Shown here: positions 43,857 through 55,427 of the stretch, one piece after another
Layout: each line of letters begins with the position of its first letter
How positions within the stretch are numbered: the stretch's first letter is position 1
Assembly: GCA_015179045.1 (NCBI GenBank)
Contig: WHUZ01000001.1
Span: 744,001-808,000 of the forward strand
Direction of reading: 5' to 3'
DNA: 64,000 bases
Source of the DNA: Kalaharituber pfeilii
Taxonomy: Eukaryota; Ascomycota; Pezizomycetes; Pezizales; Pezizaceae
Notes under the pieces: generated by a model
Told to the model about the DNA's origin: nothing
Database searches by the model: none
Seen by the model: only the letters and a program-made list of their open reading frames with translations
Made by a program: the position numbers and the translations under genes

Positions 43857-44363
43857 TCATGTGCGGCATGTTCTCGTGCCCAGATAATCAGAAATGGTGT
43901 ATTTGCTATTATTTCTTGGCAGCACACCGTCTCTTAGGCTGGGTACGAGATCAACCGCAGCGGTAACTCTAGCCTTGGTCTCTGCATTTAGGATGGATAT
44001 TTGGCCCTCCGTTTTGCCGTAGTAGCTTGAAGGAAACGAAATCCGCTTCAAAAATGGCACTCTTTCAAGATCAAATTGGGTGAAGTCGTCGTCTCCACAA
44101 AAATCACGGTTCATCCCCACACGGGGGGGGATTTGGGCATATGTAAGTGACTTGGGAGAAGCTTAGCCTGGCACCATGTTCTATTGACAACTCGATAGGC
44201 ATTGCATCATGCACATGTAAACTGAAATAGCTATCTCCGCCTGTTCACCATTATCCATACGTCTGCAGTTTACAATCTCGGGGACCGAGAGGGTCATGCA
44301 AGGAGGACTGTCCATTAAAGCATCTACAGCTGCAGCAGAGAGTCGTAATGCTCTAGCTGCCAC
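43857..44363 (-). other. Possible degenerate coding fragment, unknown
   Basis: Two minus-strand open pieces (AARALRLSAAAVDALMDSPPC... and, after stops, IPPRVGMNRDFCGDDDFTQFDLERVPF...PSLRDG) have protein-like composition and sit in plausible order. No start codon, splice signals or family could be assigned. It could be a pseudogene or chance. Confidence 0.25.
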
Positions 44364-44975
44364 AGGTCTGTAGGGGCATTCTACTTACGCCATTTTGAGA
44401 TCTTTTGACAAATTAGAATTGCCGGCGGACACTGACGGACACTTAAAATTCATCATCAATAGAGTAGAGCTGTAATTAGTATGGGTCATGTGTCAGTACC
44501 ACAATGTTGGGCTCAGCTGCCGTGCTTCGTACGCCAGCCGCCTGCGGCAAGTTGCGGTTGCATGCATGCACGCAATGTACGATGTGATAGCTTGCCACGT
44601 GCTATGTTACGTTGGCGATTCAGGCGTTTGGTACCTGGAGGATGAGCTTTTTTCTAAGAGGAGCACCATAGTTAAACATACTGTAATTATGTACTGTACA
44701 TTTCATATCTTATTAAGTCAATAAACAATCTTATGGAAGACAAGCTTCTCACAGGGGAGATTTTCATATTTGTTGAAGCATGCGGCCGGACAAAGTCCTG
44801 GAGCTTTCAATCTACAAAGACTGCATTCTACACACGATTCCCCAGCCCCTCCAGCTAGACCAAAAATGTACAGACGCTAAAGGGTTTATGTAACTATAGA
44901 GGTACAAGATAATATTGCTTCCTCCTATATTCCATAAGTATACAAGGCCTTCCTTTGGATTTCACAATTTCTCAC

Positions 44976-45701
44976 CTACCTGCCATCCGTTTTCAAGCCT
45001 GCGTCCTCGAGTCCTCGAGACCTTACGCCATACCGTCGCCCTAATGTCGCCAATACCAGGAACTTCGCTAACTCAACGATAGCAGCCTCTTCTTCTAACG
45101 ACCTTCGGGTAGGACCAGGAGTGAAGTTGACCAATGTCTCCTTCAAATCATCTCGAAACTGGTCCAACAACTTTCTTATAGCCTTCTCAGCCTTTCTTAC
45201 CTTTTTCATGTCTCGATTCATACATGCAAGGTTGCCCTCTAACTGGAGGGCAAGCTCACGAAGATCTGGAAGTGCCGGTTCAGAAGATTCACATTGTCTA
45301 GGTTGTTTCTTGTTGGAACAATTTGGTGCATCAGGGACTGGTGGTTGGTTATGGTGAACCTCGGAGTAAAACCAACTGTGACAGTCTTCTTTCGAGGCCG
45401 CAAGGATTTCACGCACAAAGGCTGTATTGTATGCACGCTCTGCTTTCGACCTCCCAAAAAAGACCTTATATGCATATAACTCTTCCTCATCAAGAGATGG
45501 TGCTGAAGAGGACGCCTCAAATTCGGACTCCATTTGTTCAACTGGCGGCACATTTCCAACGGGTTCTCTCAGGTCTTGTGGCAGCGAGAGTTTGGGGGTT
45601 GTAGGGCCGGATCCTGTGTGGGAACTGTTGACGGTATTCTCCCTCCTCGTTTCTTTTCTCTTGTTAGGGTGTTTAGATACCCCTCGATTTGGTCGTAGCA
45701 T
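44976..45701 (-). CDS. Hypothetical protein, 241 aa, coiled-coil C-terminal half
   Basis: A single uninterrupted frame from ATG at 45701 to a stop at 44976. Residues 1-75 are basic then Ser/Pro/Glu-rich and probably disordered. Residues 80-120 (YKVFFGRSKAERAYNTAFVREILAASKEDC) look helical. Residues 145-215 form a charged helical region (LQLEGNLACMNRDMKKVRKAEKAIRKLLDQFRDDLKETL) compatible with a coiled coil. I recognise no family. Composition is unlike the surrounding retroelement debris, and the frame has no stop, which favours a real gene; an upstream exon beyond 45701 is possible. Confidence 0.5.
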   Translation of the reverse strand: MLRPNRGVSKHPNKRKETRRENTVNSSHTGSGPTTPKLSLPQDLREPVGNVPPVEQMESEFEASSSAPSLDEEELYAYKVFFGRSKAERAYNTAFVREILAASKEDCHSWFYSEVHHNQPPVPDAPNCSNKKQPRQCESSEPALPDLRELALQLEGNLACMNRDMKKVRKAEKAIRKLLDQFRDDLKETLVNFTPGPTRRSLEEEAAIVELAKFLVLATLGRRYGVRSRGLEDAGLKTDGR

Positions 45702-47415
45702 TGCGATCTGATTACTGTTGAAAGGCTATTATTTAGAAATCTTATCATAATGATAGTTAAGACATGAGCTGTATACACTAGCTCATGAGGTTATGCATGC
45801 AAGTTATGCCTTACTCTGTTAATTGTGTAAAGCTGGGAGAATCAGTAACAGCGTCCTCAGGAGAATCAGTTGTTAGGTTGTCGTTTCAGTAATATGATAT
45901 GGATTTTGTGGGATGGTTAGATTTGTTTGCTTGATCTCGGTAGTGTTGACTGACTATGATTGCATCAAAAGAATGTCCATTGGAGAGGCCCCATTGAATG
46001 TCAAATCAAAATAAATGGCTTGTATCTCGTTTTCTTGTCTGGAGTTACCCTCTTTCCGCAGGTTTAGGTAAACACTGCTGTTCAGTATGGACCAGACATA
46101 GCAACCAAGCCCAACCAGACTACAACCAAGCCTCAACCGACAGGACAAATACAGTATATCTTTTTAATGCAAAGAAAGAGTTCCCCCCCCCCAAAAAAAA
46201 AAAAAAAAGGATATCGCCCTCAAACAATAGAGTTGGGCTTGAGATTCTATCTTTCAACGGCTTCTGACGAGACATGGCTCACTATCTACAAGTGAGTGCC
46301 ATACTTAAAAAGAGGCATAAGGTCTTCTATAGTGTATTACTCTGAGTATCTCGCTTGACACACATGTTTGCACATTCTAGCCTCGTCCCCTGGCGATCGT
46401 TAGAAGCCTGTGATTAGGTAATCAGCTAGCTACGTGACTTGCCAAGAAATGGAAATATAAAATGGGTTTGATTCTCGCCCAAGATAATTCATTGCTTACT
46501 AAACAGTCTACTAGTGTGTCACGTGCCCAAGGACTAAAAGCACGCCTGAGGACGAGCTACATAACTACATATGAATCGGCATAGCAAGGGAATCATATAT
46601 ATACAAAAGCTAATCGCTAAAATTCACTGCTGTGGTAAGTAATACATACTTGGAACCAAAATACTTATCCATAATCTATTACATCAGTTGACCCAATTCA
46701 AACTCAAGGCTATATCTTTGTCAAAAATCCTTGTCTCGTTAATAGTCTTGAAATCTCCTTCGTAATTATCACATTGACCGTACGCTGAATCATTCCAAAA
46801 GCATTCCGAGCAACTTCCCAGCAAAAAGTCGGCTTCAAAATGGGTTCGTTATACAACTGCCCACCTGCACCAAACTTTATCATTCACATCCCGACTATCA
46901 TCATCGCTCACGTGACTTTATATGCAAGGGCCCACTGTCACAACCAAAGGGGTGATTATCTGGACAGGAAGCATGTTCTGTCCAATGTGCGGACATCTGG
47001 TAATGTAGGCAACCATAATAGATTGAGTATGTAATACAGAAAAAAGATTTATGTTATTTGTTGCGTGGGATATAACATACGAGAAGGAAATTAGGAAGAG
47101 ATATGCTGGCCGAGGAAAGAAGATAGCTATCCGAAGGAAATCTTGCAGAAGTGTAGGGATAAAAGATGCTCGGATGACGGGTAGCATAGATAATTGAGTA
47201 AAAGCCGAGAAGCTCATAGTCTTTTTACAAGCTTACGGGAAATAGTTCTGACAATAAGGCGTTTATATCCTGTTAAGCTGCTTGCAGACCGCTGTCTCTA
47301 TGCCGTTTTCACTCGTTTGTTCGTTTGACAAATTGATATTCCTGTACCACTCCAAAACTTATCTCCTTTCCGTTCACGTCCTCCCTCATTCACCACCACT
47401 CTCTTACAAGCAACA
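45702..47415. other. Gene-poor stretch
   Basis: Mostly AT-rich with an imperfect C/A run at 46180-46208. One minus-strand frame starting ATG at about 47217 (MSFSAFTQLSMLPVIRASF..., hydrophobic) could be a small membrane protein exon, with a donor-like GTATGT about 135 bases in. I cannot complete or identify it. Confidence 0.35.
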
Positions 47416-47826
47416 TTATCCTGTAGCGTGATTCTCTGGAATTTTTGTCCCTAGGTCGTCGGTGTAGAAGAATTCACTTGGAAGTAGAACCTCGTGAAAC
47501 GAATTCATCTTCCGGAATAGTAGCACAAGTGTGACCAAAATCCCTAAGTTCATTCCTACCATCAAGCCCAAAAGTAAGACTTTCAGCATAGCCATGGTAA
47601 GAAAAGGTTTCTTAGAATGTGGCGGGTTGTGATGGTGACAGCAGTTTCTACGGTAGTGTTCGCGATGTGGCGGGGACGGGGGCGGCGGGGACGGGGGCGG
47701 CGGGGATATGGGAGGGGATGTGTATTGAGGAGGAGGAGGGGCGTTGCACTCGAAATGATTGTAGAGATAAACGTTTGCAGGGTGAATGGCTTCAGGATCG
47801 TAATAGACTGTGACAGTTGAGCTCAT
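47416..47826 (-). CDS. Small proline-rich single-pass membrane protein, unknown
   Basis: Single frame, 136 aa from ATG at 47826 (MSSTVTVYY). Residues 25-60 are strongly Pro-rich (PPPPSPPPPSPP), encoded by an 18-bp imperfect G-rich repeat at about 47671-47715. A Cys/His patch (NCCHHH) and a basic stretch (HSKKP) follow. Residues about 82-105 (MLKVLLLGLMVGMNLGILVTLVLLF) form one transmembrane helix, then a short polar tail. The layout suggests an N-terminal cytosolic or lumenal Pro-rich region and one anchor. No family recognised; an intronless gene of this size is tentative. Confidence 0.45.
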   Translation of the reverse strand: MSSTVTVYYDPEAIHPANVYLYNHFECNAPPPPQYTSPPISPPPPSPPPPSPPHREHYRRNCCHHHNPPHSKKPFLTMAMLKVLLLGLMVGMNLGILVTLVLLFRKMNSFHEVLLPSEFFYTDDLGTKIPENHATG

Positions 47827-48399
47827 GGTATGAACCACGGGAGAGACGTTGTGGAGATAGGGAAGAAAGTGACACAGAAATTGAAGGAACGCATACGGTG
47901 GGGAATAACGTCAAGCTAAAAATGAAAAAGGAGGAAGTGCTTCAGGGCTTAGAGACGGGACATTCGATTACCGTTGCATGAGGCCTCGTGATCTTGCATT
48001 AGCTTGTGATTCTTTCATCCGAAGTCAAATCTTCCGAATACTCGCGTTAGCAACTTGCCCACCACATGTTCATTGATCTCACATTAGCCCATGAACAATT
48101 TTACGGCAAAAACAACATGGATGGAGAGATTATCTCGACTGCCTATAGACGCAATTGCTCTAAAAATTCTCATTATATTCATTAAGCCTCTGCTTGGATA
48201 TCTTCCTTTATTGCTTTTCACTTCTTTCAGTTCAAGATTTCATACATCCCAGCTACACCGTACGAATCTATAACTCGTATGGAGTTCGTATTCCAAATGA
48301 GCAGCTTCAGAAATTATGAATGAGAGAATTGGTATTTGCATGCCTCCAACCACATTCTCATTGAAAGTCGAATCTTCTAAGAAAGAGATGAATCATAGC

Positions 48400-48919
48400 T
48401 TATCGCGACTTCTGAGCTGCAGCATTTGCAGCTTCTGTAAGGGAATATAATTGTTAGTCTACGTTGCTATACACAAAGTAGTGACCATACCTCTCCTTGT
48501 AGCATCCTCCAACAGGGCTGTATCAACTGCATTCGCTGGCAGGTGGACATATCTCACAACACTACCTCGAATAAACACATTTTTCACGGCACTCTACCCA
48601 GCATTAGTTCACCTTTCCCATAATTAAACAGGTTTTCAGCTAATCCCCAGCTTCTGCCCATTTCAGATATCCCACGCGGTTCACGCACCAAATGGGGGTA
48701 CTTCGATTCTTCTAGCACCGTTATGTCATCGAGCTTGATATTGAGAAACTGATCAACTGATTTGAGCGTTCCGCGAATAGAGAGATCGTTCTTCAACTCA
48801 ATTGTCACTTCATGGTCGACAAGCGTCTTAAAAAAACTTTAAGCCGGTGGGGGGGTTAGTATTTCAGCGATACGGTGTAGGGTCGGATGCTGGGGAGTTT
48901 AGTACCTGAAGAATAGCAT
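48400..48919 (-). CDS. LSM2: U6 snRNA-associated Sm-like protein LSM2
   Basis: Four exons on the minus strand, 48919-48906, 48836-48689, 48593-48491 and 48434-48400, sum 300 nt, 99 aa (family about 95). LSM2 is part of the Lsm1-7 ring (cytoplasmic mRNA decay) and the Lsm2-8 ring (U6 snRNA, nucleus). MLFFSFFKTLVDHEVTIELKNDLSIRGTLKSVDQFLNIKLDDITV is the Sm1 motif; VKNVFIRGSVVRYVHLP is the Sm2 motif with the IRG signature. The first exon is only 14 nt (MLFF plus two bases). Introns are 69, 95 and 56 nt. It lies downstream of DBP4 on the same strand, 431 bp from the DBP4 stop. Confidence 0.95.
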
Positions 48920-49172
48920 ATTGAGTGAAGGTTTGAGCGATACGATGGATGTACGTTGTGGTTGTTGAATCAGAGAGTTCTTCGTGGGTTGAATTCCGTT
49001 ACAGGTGGATGTGTGCTACAAAAGCCACAAATTATATAAGCCGAGTTACTTCGCCGAGCCACATATGTAGTAGATCTTCATCACATTTGCATACACTACC
49101 GTATTCACTCACTTAAGAGGTAAAACACAAACACGCGCTATGGCGGTCTTGGCAAGCCTCTTAGCGCCAGTG

Positions 49173-49197
49173 CACGTGTATTACGCAAGCGCACGTG
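49173..49197. promoter_or_regulatory. Pair of CACGTG palindromes upstream of LSM2
   Basis: CACGTG at 49173-49178 and 49192-49197, 19 bp apart and about 255-280 bp upstream of the LSM2 ATG. E-boxes of this form bind bHLH factors (Cbf1/Pho4/SREBP type) in fungi. Function here is inferred from position only. Confidence 0.4.
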
Positions 49198-49350
49198 AAT
49201 TACCGCGATGCTAACCTCAATACCCACAGCTTGATCCAGCCCAATACGACAGTCCTAAAACTTGTGTCCAACAATGAACAAGCACACGGCCGAAGGCCGC
49301 CGTCAACGCTTATAATACTATACACAACCCCCTCTCCTCCACATTCACAA

Positions 49351-52068
49351 CTATCCTAACAGCTCCCCCGCCAACTTCTCCAGATCATCCAAGGCCTCTG
49401 GTGCGGTCGTCTTCGTCTTCGCGTTACTCTTCCCGCTACTGCTCTTGGATTTCTTGCTTTTCCGCCTCTTCCTCTCATCTCCGCTCTCGTCTTCATCCAC
49501 GCTCACTTCGTCCTCCTCGTCCCATTTCCGCTTGTGCTTGGCTTCTCTTTCCTCCCGTTCTGGTGGTGTAGCAGTTCCGTCATCACTCCTCTCCTCCTCC
49601 CCTCCATAATCCACAAACGGCACAATCGGCAGCCCTCCCAACAACGGAACCCCTCCCACTCCATCCCCCTTCTCTCCCCTCTCTTCCCTCTCCCTCCTGC
49701 CCCTCTCCTTCCTCTTTTCTCTCTTTTCCCTCCTCTTCTCCCTCGCCACTGCCCTGTCCTCTACATCCGCCACACTTACTCTCTGCTTCTCCTCCTCCAC
49801 GTACCGCCTTCTCTGAGCGTCCGCGTCTCCCTCCTTTTTGAAATCCTCCAAATCCTCCATCTCATAAATCGGGTGTGCGACGCCCTCATCGTCGTACACA
49901 AGCTTCGTGGGCCCAGCTTTGTATTTAGCGAGTTTCTTTTTGGAGGTGAGGAGTTTTAGGCGGCGGTTGGAGTCAATGATAAGCGGGGTAGGACGGCCGG
50001 GGAGGTTGATAGTCTTGGAGGTACTGCTGGGGCCAGGCGAGGCGGAGGCAGAGATGGAGGTGCCAGGTTCGGGAGATGACGTGCGCGAAAGGATGCGCTT
50101 GATGGAAAGGAAGTCAGTATCACCATTGTCAGAATCGTTGGGGTCGTCGTTGGGGATGGTTTTGTCGATGAGTTTGTTGTAGTGCTCGGCAAGGACAGTT
50201 TGGTTTTCTAGTTAAGAAGCAGCATTAGTAGAGGAATATCGCAAAATAACTTAAGTAGTTGAGGGGCATAGGAAGGGTGGAAACTTACTCCTCTCAAACA
50301 TTCTATCATACTTCGTCCTCACCTCCTTCCCCTTCTCCTTCTTCTTCCCCTCGCCCGCCCCCTCCTTGTCCTCTGACGAAGATGACGCATTCTCCACCTC
50401 CTTCAACATCCTCCTATTCCTATTCTTCAACTCTTTCACTTCCCTATTTACATCCTCGGGGTTTTCATGCCTTTTCCTCACAATATTCGGCGCCCCCGGG
50501 AGACCCAGGCTGGCCGCGAACTCTTCTAGCGGTAATTGATCTAGATCGAACGTCTCCTTGTCCTTTTGGATGTATATACTCTTTATGTAGCTTACAAAGG
50601 CCTTCTGGCCTAGATACTTGAGGGTCGGATCCTTAAAGCACATGGCTTGTAGATGGTTCTTGATGGATTGTTTGCGCTTTTCTGTCACTTTGTTTTCAGC
50701 GATTGGGACTTTCTTGGCTTCGAGGCGCTTAACGAATCCATCTTTTTCGCTGGGGCAGAGGAAGAGGACTGCAGAACCGTCCTTGTTCATTCGAGCGGTA
50801 CGGCCCACGCGGTGGATGTACGTTGCTGCATCCTCAGGACAGTCGACCTGGATGACCCAGTCGACGGCGGGAAAGTCTAACCCGCGGGCTACAACGTCAG
50901 TCGCGAACATGCATGACTTTGAGGCCTCGGCGAACCTGGAAGTAATTTCTTGCCGCGCGGTCTGTTTCTGTTTTCCGTGAAGGTGCAGCAGCGGGATGCC
51001 GATGTGAAGCTTGCGAAATGTCTCATAGACATACCGGACTTGTTTACAGCTGCTGAGGAAGACGAGGATTTTCTTGGTGAGGTGTGCGCGGAGGAACGAA
51101 AATAGAATATCTAACTTCTCCGGTAGCGGAGTGACAATGTAAAACTGCTTCAGGGCATTGGGTGTAGCTGCTGCAGCACGGTCATGAACACCGACGTATT
51201 CAGGGTCTTTAAGCGAGAGCCGAGCAAGGTCGGATAAGCTCTGAGTTTGGGTTGCGCTGAAAAGCAGGGTTTGCCGGTCCTTGGGCAGGTTGCTGACGAT
51301 GGCATCCAGGGCTGATTTGAAGCCCATGTCGAGACAGCGGTCGGCTTCGTCCAGCACCAGGACTTGCAGGTTGTCGGCGTCGAACCCGGCGGTCTCGGAC
51401 ATGTGCTGCACCATGCGGCCAGGGGTGCAGACTAATATATTCATTCGAGAAAGCCGTTCCTTCTCCTCCTGGACATTCTTACCACCGATGACTAGACCTG
51501 CGGAGAAGGTATGATACCGTCCGATCTGTCGTAGGACTTCAAATATCTGTGTTGCGAGCTCGCGAGTTGGTGAGACAATAAGTGCACCTAGGCCGTCCAT
51601 GGCGGACCACTTCTTGCGATAGAGAATGTCCAAGACGGGAACGAGAAAGGCGAGGGTCTTTCCGCTGCCGGTTTTAGCTGCGCCCAATACATCGCGGCCT
51701 TTGAGGGCAAGGGGGATCGCTTTTTTCTGAATGTCGGTGAGGACGGTGAAATGGGAGGCTTGCAGGCCACGCGCAGTCTCTTCGCAGAGGGGAAGGTCCT
51801 TGAAGTGGTCGATTTTGTTGAGTTCCTGTTGCAGCTGCTTGTTAGCATGTGACTTTGGAGGACTGGCGGGGGGGGGGGGGGGGGGGGGGGTGGATGAAGG
51901 GGAATATACACATTCGGCAACGGCCTGCTCAAGCTGAGCGATCTTTTGCTCAAAAACCTGCCGCTTGATGAGCCGTGGTTTGCGCTTTTTGCGTTCCTCT
52001 TTCTCTTTGAGCTTCTGCTTCTCCTTCTTGGAGAGGAAGCGTCTGGGGGCTGCGATCTCGGGGGACAT
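49351..52068 (-). CDS. DBP4: DEAD-box ATP-dependent RNA helicase DBP4
   Basis: Predicted exons on the minus strand: 52068-51910, 51834 (or 51837)-50289 and 50207-49351, about 853 aa. Dbp4/Hca4 releases U14 snoRNA during 18S pre-rRNA processing in the nucleolus. The basic N-terminus ([23 protein letters not shown]) is followed by [15 protein letters not shown] and helicase motifs [22 protein letters not shown] ([13 protein letters not shown]), SAT, ARGLDFP and HRVGRTAR. Its C-terminal half has [12 protein letters not shown], then a charged tail with KRxKK stretches. The first predicted intron contains a G23/C23 run and, being a multiple of three, would leave the frame open if retained. Start ATG at 52068; divergent from DBP10. 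Confidence 0.93.
51868..51890 (+). repeat. G23 homopolymer in DBP4
   Basis: Twenty-three G on the plus strand (C23 on the sense strand). It lies inside the first predicted DBP4 intron, between donor GTATAT (51909) and the acceptor after TGCTAAC. If the intron is retained it encodes a Pro run. Length is likely unstable and poorly sequenced. Confidence 0.9.
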
Positions 52069-52386
52069 GTCGGGAGGTATGCGGCTGTACAAGCCTGTCG
52101 GCGGTGACGTATCGGGCGCCAGCTGTGCCTGTGCAATTGGATTGAGACGGGGTATGCGATGGATGCTGGATGCTGGTGATGATGCCCGGTGCTGGTGGTG
52201 AGGATGCCGTGTGGCGCATGGCGGGCTGCGGCTCCAGAAATTGTAAATCTTGGCACGCTTAATTTGAGCCGCAGCACAAAAGTGGCTCTCGGCCAGTGAG
52301 CTGTAGTGCCTGCCCGTCTCTCGCAGCAGCCCCCTCCACCCACACCCAGAGACCACGCTGTTGGCTATCTCGACATCCCAGAAGCC
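52069..52386. promoter_or_regulatory. Bidirectional promoter between DBP4 and DBP10
   Basis: 318 bp separate the start codons of two DEAD-box ribosome-biogenesis helicases transcribed away from each other. It is GC-rich near both starts, with AT-richer sequence (AAATTGTAAATC, TTAATTTG) near 52238-52267. Co-regulation is an inference from the layout. Confidence 0.6.
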
Positions 52387-55300
52387 ATGCCGGCCCGCGC
52401 CCCGTCCCCCGCGGGCAGCGAATTTGAGCTCGATATCTCTTCCGCCCTCGCCGATGCCCCGTTCCAAAGCGACCATTCCGACGACGAGTTCGGCCTCAAT
52501 TCCGTCAGCTTCGACGGGCCAAGGGTAGTCAAGAAGCCCAAGGCCGCCGATCTCAACACGGAAAACATCTTTGGCGATGCGGAGGATGGGAGCGATGATG
52601 AGGAGGCGGAATTCATTGCTGCGCAGCAGCTGGCCAAGAATAGGAAGGGTCATGCGGTGAAGGGGGCGAAGAAGGGAGGGGGTTTCCAATCCATGGGTGG
52701 GCTCATCCCAAGCTACTGTGGTGAACTGACTTGCGGTTGTTTACCGCTGACTCATGTACTTGAATCCAGGTTTGAACCACACCCTCCTCAAAGCAATCGC
52801 CCGAAAAGGCTTCAGTGTCCCCACCCCCATTCAGCGCAAGACGATCCCACTGCTCCTCGAAGGCCTCGATGTCGTCGGCATGGCAAGAACTGGTTCCGGG
52901 AAAACCGCTGCCTTCGTCATCCCAATGATCGAAAAGCTCAAGACGCATAGTGCGAAGATTGGAGCAAGGGCTCTCATCCTCTCACCTAGTCGTGAGCTTG
53001 CACTGCAGACATTAAAAGTCGTCAAGGAGTTTGCGAGGGGTACGGACCTCAAGTGTGTGTTACTGGTGGGAGGAGATAGTTTAGAAGACCAGTTTGGGTT
53101 CATGGCGGGGAATCCGGATATGTGAGATTTGCTTCAACCGAGCCTCTCCTAGGAAGGCAAAGCTAATACTTGGGGCTGGTAGAATAATTGCTACACCGGG
53201 TCGTTTCCTACATTTACAAGTAGAGATGGAGCTCGACCTACGCTCAATACAGTATGTTGTCTTTGACGAAGCCGATCGTCTGTTTGAAATGGGTTTCTCT
53301 GCCCAATTAAGTGAGATCCTCCACGCCCTACCCACAACTCGACAAACCCTCCTCTTCTCCGCCACTCTTCCAAAATCACTGGTCGAGTTCGCCAAAGCGG
53401 GCCTCCAAGAACCGTCTTTAATCCGTCTGGATGCCGACCACAAAATCTCCCAAGAACTCGAATCTGCGTTTTTCAGTGTCAAGTCTTCCGAAAAGGAAGG
53501 AGCTCTCCTCCATATCCTCCAAGATGTCATCAAAGTCCCCAAAGAGCAAGATAACACCAAGGATGACACAGAGGCCCCTGATCCCGACTCCAAGGCTAAA
53601 AATCGCAAAAAAAGTCCTAAACTCACATCAGGCGGCACTGAACTCTCCAGTGTCTCCACCATCATCTTTGCTGCTACAAAACACCACGTAGAGTACCTTT
53701 CCCATCTCATCTCCATGTGCGGATACCCCGTTTCCTTTGTATACGGCTCCCTCGACCAAGTCGCGCGCCGCAACCAGGTCAACAACTTCCGGTCGGGGCT
53801 CACGAAGATATTAGTCGTGACGGACGTCGCGGCAAGAGGTATTGACATCCCCATAATTAGCAACGTCATAAACTACGACTTTCCGCCACAGCCAAAGGTG
53901 TTTGTGCATAGAGTGGGGCGAACAGCGAGAGCGGGGAAAAGGGGATGGGCATATTCGCTTGTGAGGGCAGAGGACTTGCCATATCTGTTGGATTTGCAGC
54001 TATTTTTAGGGAGGAAACTGGTGTTTGCGGAGGAAGGCGTGAAAAAGCCGAGATTAGATTATGATTTTGCGGGAGATGTGATTTTGGGAGGATTAGTGAG
54101 GGATAGTATGGAGCATTATTGTGAGCAGGTGAATAGGCTGCTGGTGGAGGATACTGACCTGGCGTCTACTCATAACGTGGCGATGAAGGGAGAGAAACTG
54201 TATATGAAGACTAAGGTACCTGCTTCCGCGGAGAGCGTCAAGCGTGCGAAGGAGGTTGTGGCAAAGAAATCTTGGACCCTCGTCCATCCACTATTCGCGG
54301 ACCAGATCAATTATCTGGAAGATGAGAGGGCGAAAATGTTGGCACGGGTGTCTAACTTCAGACCACACGAAACAATATTCGAAATTGGTCAGCGAGGGCT
54401 GAATAAGAATGAAGCCGCGGAAGTGATGCGGAGAAGACGAGAAAAGATCCAGACTGGCAAGAAGAGGAAGCGGACATCCGACGATGACGAATTGGACGTA
54501 GATTCTGACGACTCTGATAACGCCGCCGGAGATATTCATGATTATAATAGCGATTCCGCTTCCGATTCCGACTCCGAGGCCGAAGACGGCGCCAGTGTAC
54601 CAGCGAATATGGCCGCTGCAACCGAAGAAGACCTCGCTTCCACCTTTCGCAAGCCCAAATCAAAAAAGCCCGGAAAGTCCCTTGACCCTGAGTCCTTCCA
54701 GGATTCATCGCACTTCATGTCGTACCTTCCAAGCGGTACCTCCCTCGCCGAAGACCGTGCGTACTCCGTCAACGTACCTAGTTTCAGCGAAGCAGCTCGC
54801 ACCGCCACCTTCGACCTGACTAACGACGACGGGCCGCAGAAAGCCTTCGGCGAGCCCTCGAAAGCAAAGGGGATGCGTTGGGACAAGAAATCCAAAAAGT
54901 ACGTCCAGGCCTTCAACGATGAGGACGGGTCCCGCGGTAAGCGCATGATCATTGGCGAGTCCGGCCAGAAAATCGCGGCGTCGTTCCGCTCGGGCAGGTT
55001 CGAAAAGTGGAAGCAGGAGAACCGGATTACACGGCTGCCTCGTGTCGGCGAGGCTGAGGACTCTAAGGTCGCTCGGTTCGTTTCCGGGGGTCCTGGGGGT
55101 TTGGGACGCCCAATGGGCGGGAAGCGGGGAGGGAGAATGTTTCATTCTGAAACGAAGGCGCCGAAGCCGGCGGATAGGTATAGGGATGATTATGATAAAA
55201 GAAAGAAGAGGGTTGAGGAGGCGAAGGAGAAGGGGGTGGTGAAGGAGAAGGGACCAGGGGCCCCGGGGGGGAGGGATCTAAAGAATAAGGATCAGATTAG

Positions 55301-55427
55301 AAAAGAGGTGAAGTTGAAAGCGAGGAGGAAGGAGAAGTCGAATAGGCTGAGTAGAAAGAAGAAGGATGAGCGGAGGCCTTTTAGGCCGAAGGCGAAAGCG
55401 GGAGGAATGAGGAAGGGAAAGAAGTGA
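52387..55427 (+). CDS. DBP10: DEAD-box ATP-dependent RNA helicase DBP10 (DDX54 family)
   Basis: Exons 52387-52696, 52770-53121 and 53183-55427 give about 968 aa (yeast Dbp10 is 995). It works in 60S subunit maturation, around the peptidyl transferase centre. Motifs in order: [22 protein letters not shown] (Q motif), [24 protein letters not shown] (rebuilt across intron 2), [29 protein letters not shown] and [13 protein letters not shown]. Then come the DBP10 C-terminal domain ([20 protein letters not shown]) and a Lys/Arg-rich end ([21 protein letters not shown]). The N-terminus is acidic and Ser-rich. Introns are 73 and 61 nt. The start is the ATG at 52387; an open extension upstream is not needed. 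Confidence 0.95.

Noticed and set aside
52306..52386. N-terminal extension of DBP10
   Set aside because: The frame is open but begins at a non-ATG codon; the ATG at 52387 gives the usual acidic N-terminus.
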